DNA of 64,000 nucleotides from Bacillota bacterium (lineage in GTDB: Bacteria > Bacillota > Clostridia > Lachnospirales > Lachnospiraceae). This document shows, one piece after another, positions 1 to 8,669 of this stretch (its first letter is position 1; every line of letters begins with the position of its first letter). The translations under genes were made by a program, and so were the position numbers. The notes under the pieces were generated by a model. The model ran no database searches and was not told the DNA's origin. It saw only the letters and a program-made list of their open reading frames with translations. The stretch spans positions 62,001-126,000 of the forward strand of contig JAEZZQ010000042.1 of the NCBI GenBank assembly GCA_023442465.1, given 5' to 3'.

Positions 1-450
1 AATTATCTGATAATTGCCAAGATACATCTTTTGAATACCTACGCCGGAGCGATTCTGCCGGGGGCCGTTAAGGTATTCAGCATTATTCTTTTACGGCAGT
101 CTTATATGGCTATTCCAAAAGAATTGATAGAAGCGGCGCGCATTGATGGTGCCGGAGAAATACGTATCTGGTGGAAGATTATGATGCCCGGAATCCTGCC
201 TTCGGTCTCTACCGTTGTGATCTTTGATTTTATCAGTAAATGGAATGAGTTCCTCTGGCCGATCATCGTATTGCAGGATCCGCAAAAGTACCCTCTGGCA
301 ACTGCATTGCAATATTTGAACGGTTCCTTTAACTATAAATTTGGATATATAGCAGCCGGAACGATTATTTCTATCGTACCAGTTATCATTGTATTTATAA
401 TATGTCAGAAAAATTATGTAGAAGCGGTAAGCGGCGCTGTAAAAGGGTGA
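1..450 (+). CDS. Carbohydrate ABC transporter permease, MalG type (5' end missing)
   Basis: The C-terminal part of an inner-membrane permease of a binding-protein-dependent sugar importer. The frame is open to the first base of the window, so the true start lies upstream. The EAA loop that docks on the ATPase is visible (EAARIDGAGE), followed by the typical WNEFLWP segment and the last membrane helix. The protein ends in AVSGAVKG, the usual end of MalG-type permeases (the maltodextrin MalG in this window ends the same way). It is six bases upstream of a glycosidase-like gene on the same strand, which suggests import of a glycan or amino-sugar substrate for that operon. The substrate cannot be read from the sequence. 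Confidence 0.93.
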   Translation, partial: NYLIIAKIHLLNTYAGAILPGAVKVFSIILLRQSYMAIPKELIEAARIDGAGEIRIWWKIMMPGILPSVSTVVIFDFISKWNEFLWPIIVLQDPQKYPLATALQYLNGSFNYKFGYIAAGTIISIVPVIIVFIICQKNYVEAVSGAVKG

Positions 451-456
451 TTCGAT

Positions 457-1680
457 ATGAGAGATAACTATTATGTCTGGATAGAAATCCAGGCAAACAA
501 AAATATAATAAGTGACAGGAACAAATTTAGAAGTACTATGGAAAACTGTGTGAAAACAGGAATTGGATCGGTGATCCTGAGTGTAAAGGATACCACAGGT
601 TTTGCCATATTTGAGAGTGCATATGCCCCCCATTACAGCCTCTATGATCCCGTTTTCGGTAAGAGGGATTATTTGGAGGATTGCCTCAATATTATTCACA
701 GTCTTGGAATGAAAGGTTATGCGGCTTTTGATGTATTTGCGGAAGGGAACCGGAAAAATCCGCATCCGCAGATGCCCGGATTAAAAAATGCGGGCTGGAT
801 GACGGAGGTATATGGGTTGAGTGATGAGGACAGGCCTGTGATCCAGAAAGTCACAGATTCTTCCGCACTTCATACGATCGGCAGTATTGATGATTTCGGA
901 GAGATATTTGTGAATCCGGCCAATCAGGAAACCTGTATCTATGAATGTATGCTGATAAAGGAAGTCGCTGAAAAATATCCTGTTGACGGAGTGGTTCTGG
1001 ATCGTGTGAGATATGTGGGCTTAAGCTCCGACTTCAGCCTGTTTACCAAACAGAGCTTCTTGGAGTACAGCAAACTTACGGATATACAATGGCCTGAGGA
1101 TATTTACACTATGAAAAGGACAAAAGAGGATATCCAGATTCAATATGGCAGATATTTCGGAAGCTTTTTAGAATTTCGGGCATTTACTATTTCTTCATTT
1201 ATGGAAAAAGTAAGTAGAATGATAAAGGAATGCAGTAATAAAGTGGAATTGCTGGATTATACCGGCTCATGGTATCCGCTGTATTATCAGGTTGGCGCAA
1301 ACTGGGCATCAAAAAAATACATTCCGGTGGAATATCCACTGGCAGATCCGGTAAAGTACAGCCGGACAGGATACATCGAACAGGCGGATAAATTGCTTTC
1401 CGGATTTTATTATGAAGATGTTACCAAAGAGCAGGCGGCTGAAAATGGAAAGCCGGCAGACTGGTATAGCGTAGAGGGTTCAGCGGAAATGGCCTATAAG
1501 GTGACGCTTGGTGAAAGACCCGTAATAGGAAGTCTCTTTCTGCAGCAATATGAGGATGATCTGAACCGGATGAAAGAAGCGGTCGATATGTGCTTTATGA
1601 AGTCTGACGGATGCATGATTTTTGATTTATCCTATCTGGTAGAAAATGATTGGTGGGAATATATACAAATAGAAGATTAG
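457..1680 (+). CDS. Putative glycosidase-like TIM-barrel protein
   Basis: A 407-residue protein without a signal peptide or membrane segment, so probably cytoplasmic. Motifs such as SVKDTTGFAIF near the N-terminus, an AAFDVFAEG strand and VDGVVLDRVRY around the middle resemble the barrel strands of the hypothetical glycosyl hydrolase groups (GHL10/DUF187/DUF4015-like, alpha-amylase clan). The acidic residues in GVVLDRVRY and in FDVFAEG are candidate catalytic positions, but I cannot assign them firmly. It lies directly after a sugar permease gene and before acetyltransferase, NanE and esterase genes, so a role in breaking down an imported oligosaccharide is inferred. The exact family is uncertain. 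Confidence 0.6.
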   Translation: MRDNYYVWIEIQANKNIISDRNKFRSTMENCVKTGIGSVILSVKDTTGFAIFESAYAPHYSLYDPVFGKRDYLEDCLNIIHSLGMKGYAAFDVFAEGNRKNPHPQMPGLKNAGWMTEVYGLSDEDRPVIQKVTDSSALHTIGSIDDFGEIFVNPANQETCIYECMLIKEVAEKYPVDGVVLDRVRYVGLSSDFSLFTKQSFLEYSKLTDIQWPEDIYTMKRTKEDIQIQYGRYFGSFLEFRAFTISSFMEKVSRMIKECSNKVELLDYTGSWYPLYYQVGANWASKKYIPVEYPLADPVKYSRTGYIEQADKLLSGFYYEDVTKEQAAENGKPADWYSVEGSAEMAYKVTLGERPVIGSLFLQQYEDDLNRMKEAVDMCFMKSDGCMIFDLSYLVENDWWEYIQIED

Positions 1681-1694
1681 ACAGGAGACAGAAA

Positions 1695-2621
1695 ATGGGT
1701 AATATCAGCTTGCTTCAAAAGAAGGATACGGAAATTATAATGAAATTCTATCGGGAGTGTTTCGATCATGCCTTCTGGATTCCGGAGGGTAAGTTGAACC
1801 AGTCTGTTTTTGATGCTCCTGATTTCTGCGAGGAGGCGAGTCTGCTCATAAGGGATGAAGCCACAGGAAAACCTGCAGGCTGCATAGCAGTAAAGATTTC
1901 CAACGATCAGAAACTGTATCCGGATACGGCATGGATTACCATTCTGATGGTAAGTTCAGAATACCGGAGAAAAGGAATGGGCAGATGCTTGTATGAAACG
2001 TCGGAAAAAATTCTGAGGGATAAAGGAATACACAAGATATATATCGGCCAGGACTTCGCCAATTTTTTTTCGGGGATACCGTCTCCGAAACGGGAAAATG
2101 AAGAGTTTTTCCGTTCATGCGGCTTTATATTGAACAGGGATGAGCATTATGATTTGGAAGCAGATATAGTAAACAATAACAAAATAGATGATTTCGATAC
2201 TTTGGAATTTGAAAAAGAGCTTATTACGGACATTTTGAAAAAGGAGGATTCTTCCGGATTATTGGATTTCCTGAAGGAGGAATTCCCCGGGCGCTGGGAA
2301 TATGAAGCGAAAGCATATCTTGGGAATGAGGGAAAGCTTGAAAATATCATTATTATGAAAAGCGCAGCGGATGACGCAATTTTGGGGTACTGTATGACTG
2401 CCGTGCATGAGGGAGGTACCGGAGGATTAGGTCCTATCGGAATCGCACGCAGTATCAGGGGCAGACGCGCAGGCGAATATATTTTAAGACAGTCTTTGGT
2501 GCAGCTTCGAAGACTTGGAGCAGAAAGAGTCTGTATTGACTGGACTATTCTAAAAGACTTTTATGGACAATTTGATTTTTTACCGGTACGAACCTTCCGT
2601 AGTGGTTATAAAGAATTATGA
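1695..2621 (+). CDS. GNAT N-acetyltransferase with two GNAT-like domains
   Basis: A 308-residue cytoplasmic protein. The first half has the acetyl-CoA loop EYRRKGMGRCLYETSEK (about residues 95-112), diagnostic of GNAT acetyltransferases. The second half carries a second, weaker GNAT pattern (GPIGIARSIRGRRAGEYIL), so it looks like a two-domain GNAT. The ATG at 1695 is preferred because AGGAGA lies just upstream; an in-frame ATG at 1650 would overlap the preceding gene by more than 30 bases. Its place in a glycan operon suggests acetylation of an amino sugar or a related metabolite, but the substrate is unknown. Confidence 0.75.
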   Translation: MGNISLLQKKDTEIIMKFYRECFDHAFWIPEGKLNQSVFDAPDFCEEASLLIRDEATGKPAGCIAVKISNDQKLYPDTAWITILMVSSEYRRKGMGRCLYETSEKILRDKGIHKIYIGQDFANFFSGIPSPKRENEEFFRSCGFILNRDEHYDLEADIVNNNKIDDFDTLEFEKELITDILKKEDSSGLLDFLKEEFPGRWEYEAKAYLGNEGKLENIIIMKSAADDAILGYCMTAVHEGGTGGLGPIGIARSIRGRRAGEYILRQSLVQLRRLGAERVCIDWTILKDFYGQFDFLPVRTFRSGYKEL

Positions 2622-2660
2622 AGAAGATGATATGCGTAAAACGCAGGAATGGTGGTAGAG

Positions 2661-4172
2661 ATGAAAAAAAAGATTGTATTGCTTCCTTTGGATGAAAGAC
2701 CATGTAATTATGATTTTCCGGTTGATTTATTCCGCCATGATAATTTGAAGCTGGTTCGCCCTTCAAAGCTGGGGAATAAAAAAGAACCGGCAAATGTAGA
2801 TGAGATTGCCGAGTATTTGAAGGAAGAATGCAAGGATGCAGACGGACTCATTCTTTCCGTCGACATGCTGTTGTATGGAGGTTTGATTCCGTCCAGGCTC
2901 CATTATGAAACAGTTGAAAAATTAAAGCAGACTGCGGAAACGATCAAACATATAAAAGATAAAAACCCCGGTCTTACGGTATTTGCTTTTCAGGTCATTA
3001 TGAGATGTCCTGCCTATTCAAGCGATGACGAAGAACCGGAATATTATGGTAAGTGCGGAGAGACGATTCATTTGACCGGTGAAATCGTTCATAAAAGCAG
3101 ACTGGGCTTATGCGGTGAAAATGGGATGAAGGGCATTATGCCTGACATTAATCAGATATATTTGAACGATTATATCGGAAGACGAGAGATTAACCGTGCG
3201 ATGAATCTGCATATACTGAAGTACTTGAAAGAAGAATATATTGATTTTCTCGTAATCCCGCAGGATGACTCGGCGACCTATGGATATGCGGCAATGGACA
3301 GGGATCAGATATGTGCGGAAATTGAGAAAAGAAATTTGTCGGATAGAATTCTGGTGTATCCTGGAGCGGATGAAGTGGCACTCACATTGATGACGCGCAT
3401 GATCAATAAATCGGAAATGAAGAAACCAAAGGTGTACGTAAAATATGCATGTGAAATGGCAAAAAATGTGATTCCTCTTTATGAAGGAAGTACACTTTCA
3501 GGAACTGTGAAGTATCACATTCTATCTGCCGGATGTCAGCTGGCTGATTGTTATGAAACCGCAGATATAATATTGGTTCTTACTGCTCCCGCAGGACAAA
3601 TGAAAGAAGCAGCAGCTCAGCCATGTAATCTGCCGGAATATCGTACGGAGAGAAATCTTGCGGAATTAATTGACTTTGTAAAGGACAGGACTGCGGAAAA
3701 CAGGGTCGTAACGATAGCGGACAATGCATACGCGAATGGCGGGGATTTGGAATTCATTAAAATGCTGGATAACAACCAGCTCCTGATGAAAGTAGCAGGA
3801 TATGCAGGCTGGAATACATCGGCAAACACCATCGGCACAGCACTGGCAGAGGGCGTCGATGCCTTGTACTTTGGCAACAGCAATAACCATCGCAATTTCC
3901 TTGTGAAACGTTATATTGAGGATGCAGGCTATTGCTCGGTGGTGCGAAAAAACGTGACGGAGAAATTAAGCGGTCTTGGGATGAATTATTTTGACGTAAA
4001 AGAAAAAGACGGGGCCGTTTCCAAAATAGTAGAACAGGAACTAAGAAAATTCCTGAAAGATTATTGTTCTTCCATTGCATCGAAAACATGGATAGATTTT
4101 GTGTATATGCCATGGAAAAGAATGTTTGAAATTGGTCTCCATGCTGGAATAGAGGAAATCTCAAATAATTGA
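2661..4172 (+). CDS. DUF4127 family protein
   Basis: About 503 residues. The opening KIVLLPLDERPCNYDFP is the hallmark of DUF4127, a family of unknown biochemical function repeatedly found next to carbohydrate ABC transporters and glycosidases. Other conserved-looking stretches are DGLILSVDMLLYGGLIPSR, IPQDDSATYG and a late IADNAYANGGD. No signal peptide or membrane helix is seen. The ATG at 2661 has a GGTAGAG site in front; an ATG four codons upstream (2649) is also possible. Its stop overlaps the first bases of the following wrecked PHP-domain gene, which implies the two were once translationally coupled. Function is not assigned. Confidence 0.85.
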   Translation: MKKKIVLLPLDERPCNYDFPVDLFRHDNLKLVRPSKLGNKKEPANVDEIAEYLKEECKDADGLILSVDMLLYGGLIPSRLHYETVEKLKQTAETIKHIKDKNPGLTVFAFQVIMRCPAYSSDDEEPEYYGKCGETIHLTGEIVHKSRLGLCGENGMKGIMPDINQIYLNDYIGRREINRAMNLHILKYLKEEYIDFLVIPQDDSATYGYAAMDRDQICAEIEKRNLSDRILVYPGADEVALTLMTRMINKSEMKKPKVYVKYACEMAKNVIPLYEGSTLSGTVKYHILSAGCQLADCYETADIILVLTAPAGQMKEAAAQPCNLPEYRTERNLAELIDFVKDRTAENRVVTIADNAYANGGDLEFIKMLDNNQLLMKVAGYAGWNTSANTIGTALAEGVDALYFGNSNNHRNFLVKRYIEDAGYCSVVRKNVTEKLSGLGMNYFDVKEKDGAVSKIVEQELRKFLKDYCSSIASKTWIDFVYMPWKRMFEIGLHAGIEEISNN

Positions 4173-4521
4173 TCAAAAGGGATTTACGGCTAAGGGAAAC
4201 TGGTATAAAGGGAATCTGCATAGCCATACGATTAACCCGGATGACATTTACAGCCAGCAGATGGCAAAAGAAGAATTCAGGTGATTTTATCGTATTACCG
4301 GGATTGGAAGCAGCCGTAGTTTTATTTGACGAAAACATGGATCGCGTCAAGGTCCGCCAGTAGAAAGAATTAATATTATAGCGGATGGATTTGTCGGTTC
4401 CGGTATCACATTTATTGCAAAGGATGGGGAGGGGCTTACAGAAAAAGAACACTACGTAAGAATAGAATGTATGGATAGGAAGGGCAAAAAAGCTTGGACG
4501 AATCCAATCTATATAAAATAA
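4169..4521 (+). pseudogene. Remnant of a PHP-domain metallohydrolase gene
   Basis: Three short stretches in changing frames match one ancestral protein. Bases 4180-4284 encode NWYKGNLHSHT, the metal-binding start of CehA/McbA-like PHP proteins, and then hit TGA. A shifted frame gives GDFIVLPGLEA, the next PHP strand motif, and stops at 4363. Bases 4378-4521 encode GSGITFIAKDG and end in KKAWTNPIYIK, a typical C-terminal tail of this family. The middle two thirds of a normal gene are missing, so deletions as well as frameshifts have occurred. It sits exactly between the DUF4127 gene and nanE in the operon. Confidence 0.78.
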
Positions 4522-4533
4522 GGAGATGAGGAT

Positions 4534-5229
4534 ATGAAGAATATGGATGTACTTCATAAAATCAAAGGTGGTTTGATTGTTTCCTGTCAGGCATTGGAAA
4601 CAGAACCCCTGTATGGAGCTGATATGATGGCAAGAATGGCCGTTGCAGCAAAGGATGGAGGGGCGGTGGCAATACGCTCGAATTCGCCGCAGGATGTCAA
4701 GGCGATTAAAAGGGCAGTATCGTTACCGGTTATCGGACTGTATAAAGTGGTTTATCCGGATTCGGAAGTATATATTACACCGACTATGAGAGAAATCGAT
4801 TCCTTAATGGAAGCGGCTCCTGATATTATCGCTATGGATGCAACCAATAGGCTGAGGCCGCATAATGAAACGCTTGAGCATTTTTTCGCTGAAGTTAAGA
4901 AGAAATATCCTGATATGTTATTTATGGCAGATTGTTCCTGCTTTGAGGACGCTGCGCAGGCACAGCGGCTTGGATTTGATGTTGCGGGGACGACACTGTG
5001 CGGTTATACGAAAGAAACCAGCAATAGCGTAATCCCTGATTATGATATGCTGCGCCGCATGACAAGAGAGCTTAAGATACCGGTTATTGCTGAAGGCGGA
5101 ATATGGAATACGGAGCAGCTTCAAAGGGTATTTGAGGAAAAAATACTTGCGGCGGTAGTCGGAACAGCAATCACACGACCAAGAGAGATAACCAGGCATT
5201 TCATCAGCGCCATACATAAGGAACAGTAG
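4534..5229 (+). CDS. nanE: N-acetylmannosamine-6-phosphate 2-epimerase
   Basis: A 231-residue cytoplasmic enzyme converting ManNAc-6-phosphate to GlcNAc-6-phosphate, the step that feeds sialic acid and ManNAc into amino-sugar catabolism. Family motifs are clear: GGLIVSCQALE near the start, GGAVAIRSN, GLYKVVYPDS with the active-site Lys near residue 71, AMDATNR, and the phosphate-binding AEGGIW and VVGTAITRP at the end of the barrel. Length matches the family. A good AGGAGATGAG site precedes the ATG. The other nan genes (nanA, nanK) are not in the window and may lie upstream with the rest of the transporter. Confidence 0.95.
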   Translation: MKNMDVLHKIKGGLIVSCQALETEPLYGADMMARMAVAAKDGGAVAIRSNSPQDVKAIKRAVSLPVIGLYKVVYPDSEVYITPTMREIDSLMEAAPDIIAMDATNRLRPHNETLEHFFAEVKKKYPDMLFMADCSCFEDAAQAQRLGFDVAGTTLCGYTKETSNSVIPDYDMLRRMTRELKIPVIAEGGIWNTEQLQRVFEEKILAAVVGTAITRPREITRHFISAIHKEQ

Positions 5230-5231
5230 GT

Positions 5232-6290
5232 ATGAATATAAAGTTATCCGATGACAAAATAAAAATAATGGGACGTTATGAATGGAAAGAAGATATGTTG
5301 TATTTGTGCTATTCAGGTGCATATATAGAATTTATTTTCAGTGGCTCCAGGCTCCTCGTTAGAATGCTCTCAGAATTTGCGAAAGAAAGTGAGAGCTGCA
5401 AGATCGCAGTTTTCATAAATGGCAGCAGCCAGTTGGTCTTTCCTCTAAAGGACGGGATACATGATTATCAGATTTTTGATTTCCATGAAACAAAGACGGT
5501 CATTGTTAGATTAATGAAAATAACGGAGGCTCAATATGCATCCTCAGCGATAAGTGCTTTGATTACGGATGACTCGGCATGCATTCAGCCCACTGGTTAC
5601 TCGGACAGAAGGATAGAATTTATAGGAGATTCCATCACCTGCGGGTATGGGAATGAAGGAACAGAAGATAGTGTGTTTTCTACTGCGGATGAAGATGCTT
5701 CCAAGTCGTATGCGGTATTGGCAGCCGGGAGCCTTCAGGCAGACTTTACGCTGATTTCCTTCAGCGGAATAGGAATTATTTCCCGTTACGTGGAACCGGA
5801 TGCTATGGAACCGCTGACAGATATATTGATGCCGGAGATATACCCTTATTGTGATTGGTATCTGGCTCACAGAAAGAATTGGGAACCTGCTGAAAAATGG
5901 AATTTTGGCAGATTTCAGCCTGAAATTGTGGTGATTAATCTAGGGACAAATGATGCGAGTTACATACGGGATGATCCGGGCAAAAAGCGCCTGTTTATTA
6001 TTAAGTATGCAGAATTCATACATATGGTAAGACGGAATTATAAAAATACAGAGATTATATGTACCATTGGTGTTATGGAAAACAGGCTGAACGACGCGGT
6101 GAAAAAATCAGTGGATTATTATAAGGAAAGAACCGGCGATAAAAAAGTAGTTTTCTTTATGCAGGAAATGCAGTGCAGGGAGGACGGATATGGAACAGCT
6201 ATGCATCCATCTGTTCGCACCCATGAAAAAATGGCATGGAAATTAACCCGATTTATTCTGGATAATAATTTCTGGAAAGGGGATTCCTAA
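5232..6290 (+). CDS. SGNH/GDSL esterase, CE2-like
   Basis: A 352-residue protein with two parts. Residues 1 to about 115 form a beta-rich domain like the jelly-roll that precedes the catalytic domain in carbohydrate esterase family 2. Residues 127-345 are an SGNH hydrolase: FIGDSITCGYG with Ser134 as nucleophile, the Asn block in VINLGTNDASY, and MHPSVRTHEKMA near the C-terminus with the catalytic His. CE2 enzymes remove acetyl groups from sugars. No signal peptide is visible, so it should act inside the cell on imported acetylated oligosaccharides. It starts two bases after nanE, which supports cotranscription. Confidence 0.85.
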   Translation: MNIKLSDDKIKIMGRYEWKEDMLYLCYSGAYIEFIFSGSRLLVRMLSEFAKESESCKIAVFINGSSQLVFPLKDGIHDYQIFDFHETKTVIVRLMKITEAQYASSAISALITDDSACIQPTGYSDRRIEFIGDSITCGYGNEGTEDSVFSTADEDASKSYAVLAAGSLQADFTLISFSGIGIISRYVEPDAMEPLTDILMPEIYPYCDWYLAHRKNWEPAEKWNFGRFQPEIVVINLGTNDASYIRDDPGKKRLFIIKYAEFIHMVRRNYKNTEIICTIGVMENRLNDAVKKSVDYYKERTGDKKVVFFMQEMQCREDGYGTAMHPSVRTHEKMAWKLTRFILDNNFWKGDS

Positions 6291-6325
6291 GGGAGTCAAG
6301 TTAGACATAGGGTGAAAGAAGAAAA

Positions 6326-7696
6326 ATGAACCGTTGGAAAATGATAATCAGTAATTTTCTGGAGAAACAATTTGGAAGTAGTTTGTTTACGTATCGAGAG
6401 GTACTTAATATGCTGCTTCCAATTATTTTAGATGCCTTTTTCATCAATGCAATTGGTATTCTGACAACTGCGATGATCAGTACTTCCAGTCAGGAGTCGG
6501 TATCAGCAGTAAGTTTGGTGAATCCGATCGCAATAATAATTTATGCGGTAATTAGCGCACTGGCAACAGGCGGAACAATCCTTACAGCCCAGTATGCCGG
6601 ACAGGGAGAAATGGAAAAAATACAGAAAACAGCCGGACAGGTGGTGGGGATAGTTGTGGCAGCCTCTTTTTTTATAAGCCTTCTGATTCTGCTTAGTACA
6701 AAATATATCGTACAAATACTGTTTATTGGCGCTGATCCGGTTATTGTCAGCAAAGCTGCGAAATATCTCGCAGGAGTTTCATTATCTATGGTTTTTCTGG
6801 CTGCTTATCTTGGAGCATTTTCTGTCTTCAGAGGAATTGGAGAGACGAAAACATGTCTTAAGCTGACGGTAATGGTAAATCTGCTGCATCTTTTCCTCAG
6901 TTTTCTGTTTCTCAATATCTTGCATATGGATATTGCAGGGACAGCGTTGTCTCTTATTATTGCAAGAGCGGCCGGCGGTGCGGCCGGAATCTATTTGTTA
7001 GTAAGAAAAAGGGGAACGTTGAGGATTCCTATCCGCTATTTTTTCAAGATGGAAGAATCAACAATAAAAAATATATTTGGAATAGGAGCTCCATATGCAT
7101 TGGAACAGATCTTTTTTAACGGCGGCAGTATGATTGTCCAGATTTTTCTTGTGTCGCTGGGCACGGTATATATTTCCGCGTATGCGGTGGCAAACTCTTT
7201 TCTCAGTATTGTTTATGCGGCCGGAATGGCTGTCGGAACACTTTCCATGACAGTAATAGGACAATGTCTCGGAGCTGGAAAAAGTGATGATGCCAGAAGA
7301 TATGGAAGGAGTTTCTGTGCACTGGGGCAGTTTGTTATTATCATATCGCTGGCGGTATTTATTCCGCTGATGCCTGTTATTCTCAAACTATATCAGGCGC
7401 CTGATAATACCGTTATATTAATTCAGCAATTAATATACGTGATGGTTATTCCTCTTATTTTATTTTGGCCGGTGTCAGGAATTATGCCGTGCATATTACG
7501 GGCAGGCGGGGACTCCATGTTCTGCTCTTTAAGTTCATTGATTATCATGTGGGTAGTGAGAGTATTTGCCGGATATATACTTACGGTTCCGGTCGGAATG
7601 GGAATCATGGGATTATGGGTGACAATGCCTTTTGAGTGGTTTATCAGAACGATAATCTATTGGAGGCGGTTTCGGCATATCGGACTGCGGCAGTAG
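6326..7696 (+). CDS. MATE family efflux transporter
   Basis: A 456-residue integral membrane protein with about twelve hydrophobic segments and the MATE pattern of two six-helix halves. Recognisable stretches are SLVNPIAIIIYAVISALATGGTILTAQYAG in pieces near residue 60-90 and the matching AVANSFLSIVYAAGMAVGTLSMTVIGQCLGAG in the second half. Such proteins exchange cations for organic cations, drugs or metabolites. It follows the esterase gene by 35 bases and may be the last gene of the glycan operon, though a separate function is equally possible. Substrate unknown. Confidence 0.9.
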   Translation: MNRWKMIISNFLEKQFGSSLFTYREVLNMLLPIILDAFFINAIGILTTAMISTSSQESVSAVSLVNPIAIIIYAVISALATGGTILTAQYAGQGEMEKIQKTAGQVVGIVVAASFFISLLILLSTKYIVQILFIGADPVIVSKAAKYLAGVSLSMVFLAAYLGAFSVFRGIGETKTCLKLTVMVNLLHLFLSFLFLNILHMDIAGTALSLIIARAAGGAAGIYLLVRKRGTLRIPIRYFFKMEESTIKNIFGIGAPYALEQIFFNGGSMIVQIFLVSLGTVYISAYAVANSFLSIVYAAGMAVGTLSMTVIGQCLGAGKSDDARRYGRSFCALGQFVIIISLAVFIPLMPVILKLYQAPDNTVILIQQLIYVMVIPLILFWPVSGIMPCILRAGGDSMFCSLSSLIIMWVVRVFAGYILTVPVGMGIMGLWVTMPFEWFIRTIIYWRRFRHIGLRQ

Positions 7697-7706
7697 GAAT
7701 TGAACC

Positions 7707-7838
7707 GTTACTGTTCACACCGTTCACAGTAACGCATGATTTCTGCATTTAAATTCGCTTCGCGAAGTAAAAATCATCTCTTGCATCACGTTCTTACGCC
7801 GCTTAACAGCAAGTGTTAAGTGGCTGTGTGAACAGTAC
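7707..7838 (+). repeat. Structured intergenic repeat, copy A (outer type)
   Basis: An approximately 132-base non-coding element bounded by inverted ends: GTTACTGTTCACAC on the left and GTGTGAACAGTAC on the right. Inside are further palindromes: GTTACTG/CAGTAAC at the left edge, ATGATTT/AAATCAT around a CTTCGCGAAG stem, and CTTAACA/TGTTAAG near the right end. The same order of motifs, with scattered substitutions, forms the two outer parts of the element at 57466-57745. No open reading frame. It may also serve as the 3' end structure of the MATE gene. Confidence 0.82.
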
Positions 7839-7969
7839 ATCGAACTCACAATGTTCCGGCAGAGGTATTAATTGCTTTTTCATTTATTTCTTGGTACTAT
7901 TATAACAGGATATAAAAGTATTATAGCTGCTGAAAGATTAAGAAAAGATATCTTTGAGGGTACATAGAT

Positions 7970-8662
7970 ATGAAATACGATTGCTTGATTATAGACGATG
8001 AATTGGATATTGCCAAAACTACGGCGGAATATTTTGAAATGTTTAGCATTAAGGCTGCGTATGTTACAGAATATGAGGAAGGACTGCGTTTTTTTGATGC
8101 GAATGAAGTGTCATTACTTATTTTGGATATCAATCTGAATGAGCGTTCCGGATTTGAGCTTTGTAAAACAATACGCAGTAAATCAGATATTCCCGTCTTA
8201 TTTATTAGCGCAAGGGACAGTGAAGGAGATGTATTAACAGGACTTAATATTGGAGGAGATGACTATATTGTAAAACCATTTACTTTAAATATTCTACTTG
8301 CTAAGGCCAAGGCTATGTTAAAGCGTTACCAGACGTATAGAAATAAGGAAGAAAAGGCGGATTTGCCGATTCCTGCGCATATTAAGATCGATTATAATTA
8401 CAGGCAGGCTAGTATAAATGGAGAGATTGTAAAATTTAAGAATCAAGAATTTCGGTTGCTGACATATCTGGTCCAGCATTATAACCGTGTCGTTTCAAAA
8501 GAGGAATTGTTTGAGAAGGTATGGGAGGATGCTTATGTAAGTGATGTTACTTTGAATGTCCATATCAGGCGCATCCGTGAGAAAATCGAGCAAGACCCTA
8601 AGAATCCGGAATATATTAAGACAATCTGGGGTGTAGGATATGTATTCGAAGTAAAGGTATGA
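7970..8662 (+). CDS. Response regulator, OmpR/PhoB family
   Basis: A 230-residue two-component regulator. The receiver domain (about 1-120) has the acidic pair at residues 9-11, the phospho-acceptor Asp53 in LILDINLNE, Ser/Thr region FISARDS and Lys102 in YIVKPF. The C-terminal winged helix (about 135-230) shows DVTLNVHIRRIREKIE and the terminal TIWGVGYVFEV. It should bind DNA on phosphorylation by the kinase encoded seven bases downstream. The nearby convergent ABC transporter and serine hydrolase genes are the obvious candidate targets, but no operator was identified. Confidence 0.95.
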   Translation: MKYDCLIIDDELDIAKTTAEYFEMFSIKAAYVTEYEEGLRFFDANEVSLLILDINLNERSGFELCKTIRSKSDIPVLFISARDSEGDVLTGLNIGGDDYIVKPFTLNILLAKAKAMLKRYQTYRNKEEKADLPIPAHIKIDYNYRQASINGEIVKFKNQEFRLLTYLVQHYNRVVSKEELFEKVWEDAYVSDVTLNVHIRRIREKIEQDPKNPEYIKTIWGVGYVFEVKV

Positions 8663-8669
8663 TACTGAG

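Noticed and set aside
91..765. Long minus-strand reading frame across the permease end and glycosidase-like gene
   Set aside because: It is antisense to two well-supported genes, has no ribosome binding site and no recognisable protein motif.
4169..4363. Short intact-looking gene after DUF4127
   Set aside because: Its frame mixes out-of-frame PHP sequence with one true PHP strand; the PHP fragments in other frames show it is part of a pseudogene.
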